From Enterobacterales bacterium (GTDB lineage Bacteria; Pseudomonadota; Gammaproteobacteria; Enterobacterales; Succinivibrionaceae), in assembly GCA_900768635.1 (NCBI GenBank), contig CAAGDP010000010.1, positions 1 to 21,570 of the forward strand: DNA of 21,570 nt, written 5' to 3'. Under the pieces are notes generated by a model. The model searched no databases and was not told the DNA's origin. It worked only from the letters and a program-made list of their open reading frames with translations. Below, in pieces: positions 15,231 to 21,570 of this stretch; the stretch's first letter is position 1; each line of letters starts with the position of its first letter. The position numbers were made by a program, and so were the translations under genes.

Positions 15231-18200
15231 ATGAAAAATTTAATTTTTGGTATATTTAAAATAACTGTAGCCCTGATCGTGGCAGTCTTGATCATGGGTG
15301 GCATTTATTATCTGGTAAGCGTAGTTTACGGTCAGCCGGCCTATGTATCTTTCTGCGTTATGGCGCTGGTTATGGGACTTACCATTCTGGGGTATTTTAT
15401 TTTGCATTACCTCAGAAGGCTTCGTCAGAAAAAATTTGTGGAGAATATTGTTGCCCAGGATGACCTTCTGCTCCAGAAAACCAAAAATGAAGAATATGTC
15501 CGTCTTGCCGAACTGCGGGAACGCTGGCTGCGGGCCATTGATACCATCAAGAGCAGCTCCCTGTCTAAACGGGGTAATCCTCTTTATGTATTACCCTGGT
15601 ATCTGATTATCGGAGAATCAGGATCCGGCAAGTCCTCTTCCATTGCCCGCAGCGGTCTTACTTCCATTTCCTCTGAAGTCGGTCCCGTTCCCGGAATAGC
15701 CTCTACCCGGAATTGTGACTGGTGGTTTTTTGACAGAGCCATTGTAATAGATACCGCCGGCAAGTATACCGTACCTGTGGACGGGAATATTGATGAAATC
15801 GAATGGAAGGAATTTCTGATCCAGGTGGCAACCTACCGGAAGAAAGAGCCGTTAAACGGTATTGTGGTAACATTGCCTATGGAAAAACTCTTGGGGGATA
15901 ACTCCGGAGAAATTGAAAAATATGCCTCCTTTGTTTCAGACAAGGTTAATCGTATTGTTCGGGTTTTAAGTGCCCGTATTCCCGTATATGTGATGATCAC
16001 TAAAACCGATCTTCTGACGGGATTTTCCTCTCTGATCAAATCATTGTCTGCAGAAGAGCGGGATCAGGCCTTCGGTTACACCTCTTCCACCACGGATAAT
16101 CATCTGGCAATAGTGGACAGAACCTTTGATTTTACAGCAGAGGCATTACTGAAACTGACCATGTCTTCTGACGGTCCTAATATTGATAGTGAAGGGGTGA
16201 TGGGGGATAAAACCGGGATCCTGCTTTTTCTGGAAAATATCCGTCTTCTTAAAGATCCGGTGCGCCGGTTTATTCAGACTGCCTTTGATAATACCACCTA
16301 CCATGAAAATGTTCTGCTCCGGGGTATTTATTTCAGTTCTGCATTGCAGACCGGGAATAATTCCACTTTATTTGCTGCCGATATAATCGGATCCGGGGAT
16401 GAGGCGGAAAAGAAGGAAAGCAGTAAGAACAGCGGTTATTTTCTTAATAATTTCTTCCGGGATGTATTGCCGGCTGGAAGAGGTTTGTTTCAGCCTATAG
16501 CCGAATTTCTCCGGTGGAAAACCATTACTTCCAATCTGGCACTGGTGTCATTGTCGGTTCTTACCCTGGGATTTATGGGATATTTCTGTTACAGCGCCCA
16601 GTACAGCGAAACCCGCTCTGAAGAGCTGGGACATGCTCTGGAGCAGGTGGACAGTAATAAATTTATCAATGAGTCCCGTATTAATGCCATGGTAAATCTT
16701 CTTAATATTATTGATGATATTGAGGATGACCTTTCTTACAGCCTGCAGTTTAATTTTACCCGTCAGTCCCTTGCTTCCGGGATCCATGCTGTTAAACGCT
16801 ATCTGGTTTATGAATACGAAAAATACAATATGCATGAACTGCTGTCCCTGAGCTACTGGGATAGACGCATTAATGAGGGATTTGATCCGAAAATGGATCG
16901 TCTGGAGTCTGATGTGAAAAGCCGGCAGGCAGAAGCTTTGGGTGATGCGGTGCTGTTCTTTTCCATTATGGATCGTTATTACCAGCAGATGCTTAAATAT
17001 AACAACAGCTCCCAGGCGGAGGAGGTGTTTGATAATCTGCGTTATATTAATGCGGATAATCTTATGTGTCGTCATTTTAATTATGACAACTGTATTCGTC
17101 TGTTCAAAAGATATATTTCCTACCGGGATGAAATCAGTAAAAATGTTTACTTACTGGAAGATGCTCACTCCAACCTGGAGGCTATTCTTTACAAGTACAA
17201 GGATTTCGGATGGGTGGAAAACTGGGCTAATGAAAAGGCTCCGGAAGTGCGGGCCGGATCATTTATGCCCTTATCCTTTTATCCTAATCGCGATTATGAT
17301 TTCGGAGGAGCCTTTTCCAAAAAAGGTTATGAATATATCGGTGCTCTGCTGAAACTTCTTCCTGATGTCCATTCCAAAATCAATATGCCCATGAAGAAAC
17401 AGGTATTCATGGATTATTATGCCTCCAATTTCAAAAGCAAATGGATCAGATTTTTAAGTAATATTCAGAAAACCTCTGATGATGCCCATATTCAGGAACG
17501 GATGAGTATAGTACCGATTTTATCTGATCCGGAGCGTAATCCATTCTTTCTGGTTTATAACCGGGCTTATCAGGAACTTTCATTTATTTCCAAATTCACT
17601 GATGTGGATATAAGTCATATGCTTCTGGAGCAGCTGGCAGCTGTCAGTTTCAATGTGAAGGAAAAAACCTCCGAACTGTCCAAACTGGCGGGAAAGGTGG
17701 GAATATCTCCGGATAAGATTTCCAAAATCACCGATCCTTCCAAAATATCACCGGAGCTGCAGAATAAGATGGAAGATGTAGCCAAGATGATGACGGATTA
17801 TTTTGCAGGTCTGGAGAATGCTTCTGCCATGTATGCCTCTGAAAATGAGGCATACCGGATGATTAAATCCATGGTTTCCGCCACTTCCGATGATAATGTT
17901 ATCAGTAATCTCCGGGTTGCATCAGCCGGGTTGCGTAAATATCTGGATGGAGGCAAAACCGGCACCGGCGGTAAAACAAGTGTTTCAGGTACTTTGCCTT
18001 TTGACAGTACCAATCATTTCCTGCAACATCTGAGTTTGGATATGGCAGCCTGTGTAATTCAGAAAAAATGGATGGATCGGGTAGTTACCAAAGTATCTGA
18101 CGATAATGTGGATCTTTTTGGAGAGAAGGGGCTGGTTACCGAATTTCTGGACGGGGAACTTAATTCTCTTATTACAGAGGGTATCGGCGGTTATGAATCC

Positions 18201-18737
18201 GTGGATATTTATGGCATGAAGATCCCTTTTGAACCTACTTTCATAACATTTTTAAATGGACGCAAGGCAATATCTGCCATTTCCGGAATTAAGGAAGTCA
18301 AGGTAAAAATGTCCACCACACCTATGGAGGTGAATGACGAGGCGCTGATCCTGCCTCAGTCCTCCCTGGTTACTATCCATTGCAAGGATAAGGACTATAA
18401 ACTGGGCAACTTCAATTATGCCAACGATATGACCTTCCTCTGGAAGAAAAATGAATGTAACTCGGTAAGCCTGGACATCACCTTTGAAGGTTTTGATTTG
18501 CATACCGAGTATGACGGACCTTACGGTCTGGCTGATTTCTTCCAGCTGTTTATGCACTCGGATTCCCATACTTTTACCGCCTTTGATTTTCCTGGCCAGG
18601 ACGATCTTTTTGATGCGGTTAATCTGCAGTGGATCCGTTTATCCTATAAAATCCGGGGCGGAGAAGATGTGGTGCGCAGTATAAATGAACCGCGCCTTGT
18701 TAAAGGCGTTCCGCATAATGCTACTTCCTGCAGGTAA
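15231..18737 (+). CDS. tssM: T6SS inner-membrane protein TssM (IcmF family)
   Basis: TssM spans the inner membrane and forms the trans-envelope core of the T6SS. The 1168-residue protein has two N-terminal membrane segments (about 8-31 and 37-61). A cytoplasmic GTPase-like domain follows, with Walker A GESGSGKS (128-135), a DTAG motif (174-177) and a TKTD motif. A third membrane segment lies at about 434-456, then a large periplasmic region to the C-terminus. The nucleotide-binding motifs look intact. Its ribosome binding site is weak, so coupling to tssL is likely. In canonical systems the periplasmic C-terminal domain binds the TssJ lipoprotein, which is not encoded in this window. Confidence 0.96.
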   Translation: MKNLIFGIFKITVALIVAVLIMGGIYYLVSVVYGQPAYVSFCVMALVMGLTILGYFILHYLRRLRQKKFVENIVAQDDLLLQKTKNEEYVRLAELRERWLRAIDTIKSSSLSKRGNPLYVLPWYLIIGESGSGKSSSIARSGLTSISSEVGPVPGIASTRNCDWWFFDRAIVIDTAGKYTVPVDGNIDEIEWKEFLIQVATYRKKEPLNGIVVTLPMEKLLGDNSGEIEKYASFVSDKVNRIVRVLSARIPVYVMITKTDLLTGFSSLIKSLSAEERDQAFGYTSSTTDNHLAIVDRTFDFTAEALLKLTMSSDGPNIDSEGVMGDKTGILLFLENIRLLKDPVRRFIQTAFDNTTYHENVLLRGIYFSSALQTGNNSTLFAADIIGSGDEAEKKESSKNSGYFLNNFFRDVLPAGRGLFQPIAEFLRWKTITSNLALVSLSVLTLGFMGYFCYSAQYSETRSEELGHALEQVDSNKFINESRINAMVNLLNIIDDIEDDLSYSLQFNFTRQSLASGIHAVKRYLVYEYEKYNMHELLSLSYWDRRINEGFDPKMDRLESDVKSRQAEALGDAVLFFSIMDRYYQQMLKYNNSSQAEEVFDNLRYINADNLMCRHFNYDNCIRLFKRYISYRDEISKNVYLLEDAHSNLEAILYKYKDFGWVENWANEKAPEVRAGSFMPLSFYPNRDYDFGGAFSKKGYEYIGALLKLLPDVHSKINMPMKKQVFMDYYASNFKSKWIRFLSNIQKTSDDAHIQERMSIVPILSDPERNPFFLVYNRAYQELSFISKFTDVDISHMLLEQLAAVSFNVKEKTSELSKLAGKVGISPDKISKITDPSKISPELQNKMEDVAKMMTDYFAGLENASAMYASENEAYRMIKSMVSATSDDNVISNLRVASAGLRKYLDGGKTGTGGKTSVSGTLPFDSTNHFLQHLSLDMAACVIQKKWMDRVVTKVSDDNVDLFGEKGLVTEFLDGELNSLITEGIGGYESVDIYGMKIPFEPTFITFLNGRKAISAISGIKEVKVKMSTTPMEVNDEALILPQSSLVTIHCKDKDYKLGNFNYANDMTFLWKKNECNSVSLDITFEGFDLHTEYDGPYGLADFFQLFMHSDSHTFTAFDFPGQDDLFDAVNLQWIRLSYKIRGGEDVVRSINEPRLVKGVPHNATSCR

Positions 18738-18762
18738 CGGGAGATGAATATCAGGTTTGTCT

Positions 18763-19443
18763 ATGAATAAATTCAATAATGTGCCTTTTCTGATCCTGAT
18801 TATCTGGCTGATCCTTATCTGGGTCGTCTTCAGGATCTGTATGATGAATATCAGCATGTCTTTTACAGATGTGCGGTGGCGGAATATTTTTGATAATTTT
18901 TCCCTGAATATTTTTCCATTTCTGGGAATAACCTCCCGGCAGATTGATGCCAGTGAAAAGTCAGTGAATCTGCTGATCCGGGAAGAGCAGCAGCGTCAGG
19001 CGGAGGATGCTAGAAAAACAGCTCTGGAAAGGCTTGCTGCAAGTGCATACCAGCTGGAAAATAATCTTCAACCTCTTCTGCCGGAAGCAGCTCCCCATCC
19101 GGTGAAACCTCTTAAAAAAGCTCCGGTAAAAAAGGTGCAGAAACAGGAAGATAAGCCGGCGGTATCAGAAAAGGAAGATAAAGAATCTTACCTTCTCCAG
19201 TGCGGATCTTTTAAGGATATGAGTAATGCCCGGATCCTGAATGACAAAATTCAGAATGCGGGGGTAGCAGCTTTTATCCGTGAAGCCAAGGGAAGCAGTG
19301 CTTTGTGGTATCGTGTTATGGCCGGTCCGTTTTCTTCCCGAGAGGATTATGAGGCTACTAAAAACAAACTTGCTTCCAGTCCTTATTCATTATCCTGTTA
19401 CGGTTTTAAAATCCGGGACAGAAGTGTTTCAGTCAGCAATTGA
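18763..19443 (+). CDS. single-pass membrane protein with C-terminal SPOR domain
   Basis: The 226-residue protein has a short cytoplasmic tail, a membrane segment at about 8-28 and a charged helical region (about 60-100). A Pro/Lys-rich linker (about 105-140) leads to a SPOR domain at about 142-214, recognised by YLLQCGSFKDMSNARILNDKIQNAG and LWYRVMAGPFSSREDYEATKNKL in two parts (the second starts at 181). SPOR domains bind peptidoglycan strands lacking stem peptides, usually at division sites (FtsN, DamX, RlpA). The architecture places the SPOR domain in the periplasm. ATG at 18763 is preferred over TTG at 18757 because CAGG lies about 7 nt upstream. The gene begins 25 nt after tssM, so it is probably cotranscribed. 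It could anchor the T6SS membrane complex to the cell wall, or it could be an unrelated envelope protein. Confidence 0.88.
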   Translation: MNKFNNVPFLILIIWLILIWVVFRICMMNISMSFTDVRWRNIFDNFSLNIFPFLGITSRQIDASEKSVNLLIREEQQRQAEDARKTALERLAASAYQLENNLQPLLPEAAPHPVKPLKKAPVKKVQKQEDKPAVSEKEDKESYLLQCGSFKDMSNARILNDKIQNAGVAAFIREAKGSSALWYRVMAGPFSSREDYEATKNKLASSPYSLSCYGFKIRDRSVSVSN

Positions 19444-19459
19444 CAGCAAAGTTTAATTT

Positions 19460-21295
19460 ATGGAAAAAATCGAGTTGTTAGCACCGGCCCGGGATTTGGC
19501 CTGCGGTCTGGCAGCTATCGACAGCGGTGCTGACGCTGTTTATATCGGCGGACCATCCTTTGGCGCCAGAGTTAACGCCGGAAATTCCCTGGAGGATATC
19601 CGGCAGTTGTGTAACTATGCCCATGAATTCGGGGCGAAAGTTCATGTTGCCCTTAATACCATTCTTACCGATGAAGAGCTTAAGCAGGCCAGGGAACTTG
19701 CTTTCAGACTTTATGATGCAGGTGCGGACGCCCTTATTTTGCAGGATTTGGGTCTTCTTATGGGCGATCTTCCCCCTTTGGAACTCCATGCCAGCACGCA
19801 GCAGAATAATTCAACTCCGGAAAAAGCTCTTTTTTTGGAAAAAACCGGTTTCAGTCAGATTGTTCTTGCCCGGGAACTGTCACTTCAGGAGATTAAAAAT
19901 ATCGGGGCTGCAGTTACTCATGCCAGACTGGAATTTTTTGTTCATGGTGCTTTGTGTGCCGGTGTCAGCGGCCGGTGTTATTTAAGCGAATATCTTACCG
20001 GCAGAAGTGCCAACCGGGGTGCATGTGCCCAGCTGTGCCGTGTTCCTATGAGTTTAAAAACTTCATCCGGTGAATATCTGGCCAGGGATAAGTATTTGCT
20101 TTCTCTTAAGGATTTGTGTCATGGTGACAGTCTGCTGGATCTTATGGATGCCGGTATTCGATCCTTTAAAATTGAAGGTCGACTTAAAGATGAAGGTTAT
20201 GTACGTAATGTAACCGCCTGGTATCGTAATCGTCTGGATAAGATTTTTGCCGGAAATTCCCGGTACATGCGCAGTTCCTGCGGTACCACCGAAACCGCTT
20301 TTGTCCCGGATGTTTCCAAAAGTTTTAACCGGGGATTTACCCGCTATAATCTTTATGAGGAAAAGGCTAATTACGCATGTTTCGATTCTCCTAAATATGT
20401 TGGTACCAAAGTGGGGGAAATTACCGGGATCAGAGGAAGATATATTACCGTAACTCCGGAGAAGGGAGTTACATTTCATAACGGGGATAAGCTGAGTTAT
20501 TTTGCCGGCGGGGATATCAGCGGCTTTCGGGTAAGTGTCGCTCGGGGAGGAGAGCTGGAAATTTTTCAGAGCATAAAGGATCTTAAACCCGGCATGACGC
20601 TTTATCGTAACAAAGATGCGGATTTTGAGCGGGTTGTAGCTCAGACCGGATCATCTGTGCGCAGGCTGCTTCTGGATTTGAGTTTCCGGGAGACTTCTTC
20701 GGGATTTATTATAACAGCCGGGGATGAAACCGGTGTAAGCTCCTCTGTCACTTGGGAGGGGGAGCATCTGGAACAAACCAGAAATCCCCAGGTGCAGCTG
20801 AAAAATATTGAGGATAAATTACGTAAAATTGGGGGTACCATCTACCGGATCCGCAATCTTACTCTGGATTGTCCTTATCATTGGTTTATTCCGGTAAGTG
20901 AACTTAACAATGCCCGCCGTCAGGTACTGGATCAGCTAGCCCGGTTAAAGCAGAACGCAGGAAGAGAACGAAAGGAGACCGTCAGTCTTAATATCCCCCT
21001 TCCTGGTGATGAGCTTAATCTGGGGTATCAGGCTAATATTTACAATCAGAGTGCCCGGGATTTTTACTGTAAACATGGAGTAGCTGATCCTGCTCCTGCC
21101 TTTGAAACCGAAGTTCCGGAAAAAGCCGTGCTTATGTATTGCCGTCAGTGTCTGCGTTATTGTTTTGGCATGTGTCCGAAATATAATAACCTGCGTAAGA
21201 CGGAGCAGCTTATTCTGATTATCGGAGGAAAGGAATTTGATCTGAAATTTGACTGCGGCCACTGTATCATGCAGGTGTGCAGTAAAAAAGATTAG
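19460..21295 (+). CDS. rlhA: U32 family protein, RlhA-type (23S rRNA C2501 hydroxylation)
   Basis: E. coli RlhA of this family is needed for 5-hydroxylation of 23S rRNA cytidine 2501; relatives act on tRNA wobble uridine (TrhP). The protein has 611 residues, near E. coli RlhA and well longer than TrhP. The N-terminus ELLAPARD (4-11) and DAVYIGGPSFGARVNA (25-40) are typical. The U32 signature runs from E158 to S176, with G163, C166, G171 and C173, and two more cysteines follow at C189 and C193; in the family such cysteines are thought to hold a metal or Fe-S centre. A second cysteine-rich block near the C-terminus (CRQCLRYCFGMC and CGHC) follows a DUF3656-like region. ATG at 19460 has only a weak ribosome binding site. 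It starts 16 nt after the SPOR gene, so it may be expressed from the T6SS operon. Confidence 0.85.
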   Translation: MEKIELLAPARDLACGLAAIDSGADAVYIGGPSFGARVNAGNSLEDIRQLCNYAHEFGAKVHVALNTILTDEELKQARELAFRLYDAGADALILQDLGLLMGDLPPLELHASTQQNNSTPEKALFLEKTGFSQIVLARELSLQEIKNIGAAVTHARLEFFVHGALCAGVSGRCYLSEYLTGRSANRGACAQLCRVPMSLKTSSGEYLARDKYLLSLKDLCHGDSLLDLMDAGIRSFKIEGRLKDEGYVRNVTAWYRNRLDKIFAGNSRYMRSSCGTTETAFVPDVSKSFNRGFTRYNLYEEKANYACFDSPKYVGTKVGEITGIRGRYITVTPEKGVTFHNGDKLSYFAGGDISGFRVSVARGGELEIFQSIKDLKPGMTLYRNKDADFERVVAQTGSSVRRLLLDLSFRETSSGFIITAGDETGVSSSVTWEGEHLEQTRNPQVQLKNIEDKLRKIGGTIYRIRNLTLDCPYHWFIPVSELNNARRQVLDQLARLKQNAGRERKETVSLNIPLPGDELNLGYQANIYNQSARDFYCKHGVADPAPAFETEVPEKAVLMYCRQCLRYCFGMCPKYNNLRKTEQLILIIGGKEFDLKFDCGHCIMQVCSKKD

Positions 21296-21346
21296 ATTAT
21301 GTCTGAGAGTTACTATTTACAACCATTCCCTGTGAGAAAAGGATCT

Positions 21347-21390
21347 CTGTCCGGAGTACCGGTGAACAGGAGCCTAAAATTAGCTCCTTT
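21347..21390 (+). terminator. possible weak terminator after the U32 gene
   Basis: Two adjacent hairpins follow the rlhA stop. CTGTCCGG (21347-21354) pairs with CCGG (21359-21362) and ACAG (21366-21369), with a bulge. AGGAGC (21368-21373) pairs with GCTCCT (21383-21388) around a 9-nt loop, then TT. They overlap, so they are alternatives. The T run is short, so termination would be partial. Confidence 0.35.
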
Positions 21391-21397
21391 GATATGA

Positions 21398-21537
21398 GAC
21401 TAGTTGTTTAAAGAGCAGAGAATATGACGGGTTAATGCTGATCAGGGATTTAGGTGCGGTTAGAGATAACTGACAAACAACTGGTAGTCATCCAAGTATT
21501 ATCCTGCTTATACCTGCATTCATTTCTGCGGGATAAT
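21398..21537 (+). promoter_or_regulatory. structured untranslated leader before the next gene
   Basis: GACTAGTTGTTT (21398-21409) can pair with AAACAACT (21475-21482) plus AGTC (21486-21489), a 12-bp stem with a 3-nt bulge that encloses 65 nt. Directly after it, ATTATCCTGC (21498-21507) pairs with GCGGGATAAT (21528-21537), 10 bp with one G-U pair and a 20-nt loop. No gene is seen in 21296-21570. The elements may regulate the gene that starts beyond the window. I match them to no known riboswitch. Confidence 0.35.
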
Positions 21538-21551
21538 CAGCGCCATATTTT

Positions 21552-21557
21552 AAGGAG
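21552..21557 (+). promoter_or_regulatory. Shine-Dalgarno sequence of a gene starting at the window edge
   Basis: AAGGAG is followed 11 nt later by AT, the last two bases of the window (21569-21570). If the next base is G, an ATG start lies exactly at the boundary. A start slightly further on is also possible. Confidence 0.5.
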
Positions 21558-21570
21558 AGATACAGGTTAT

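Noticed and set aside
21511..21545. Partial resemblance to the 3' conserved part of a TPP riboswitch (ACCTG, then GGATAAT-CAGCG)
   Set aside because: The 5' conserved elements with CTGAGA are not at a suitable distance; the only CTGAGAG lies about 200 nt upstream at 21304. The spacing and pairing within the motif do not fit the TPP fold.

Overview
The window is a chromosomal segment of a Gram-negative bacterium, dominated by a type VI secretion system (T6SS) gene cluster on the + strand. RmlA and the U32 protein both resemble gammaproteobacterial (enterobacterial) homologues. The balanced base composition and the set of families fit a host-associated gammaproteobacterium. Succinivibrionaceae or a relative is my guess, but no rRNA or other taxonomic marker is present to prove it.

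Layout. 1-423: non-coding or remnant DNA with several hairpins, ending in a strong intrinsic terminator (307-337). 424-1290: a solitary rmlA (glucose-1-phosphate thymidylyltransferase), closed by a second strong terminator (1314-1341). 1343-1647: AT-rich intergenic DNA with palindromic and repeated motifs. 1648-2181: an ECF-type sigma factor. 2182-2352: a regulatory gap holding a perfect 12-bp palindrome and a promoter-like TGTAAC-N16-CGTT pair. 2353-19443: one long, tightly packed operon: a small acidic protein of unknown function, then tssA, tssB, tssC, tssE, tssF, tssG, tssH (clpV), a TIR-like protein of unknown role, tssK, tssL, tssM and a single-pass membrane protein with a C-terminal SPOR domain. 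19460-21295: an RlhA-type U32 protein (23S rRNA hydroxylation family), 16 nt after the SPOR gene. 21296-21570: untranslated DNA with hairpins, ending in a Shine-Dalgarno sequence for a gene that would start just beyond the window.

How it works together. TssB/TssC form the contractile sheath, TssA primes and coordinates its assembly, and TssE/F/G/K build the baseplate. TssL/TssM form the inner-membrane part of the trans-envelope complex, and ClpV recycles contracted sheaths. The sigma factor upstream, with an ECF-like promoter directly before the operon, suggests dedicated transcriptional control. The tube, spike and tip genes (hcp, vgrG, PAAR), effectors and immunity genes are absent, and so is the outer-membrane lipoprotein tssJ. 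The two non-core proteins, a TIR-like one between tssH and tssK and a SPOR protein after tssM, are the most interesting content. The SPOR protein could be an alternative peptidoglycan anchor for a membrane complex that lacks TssJ here.
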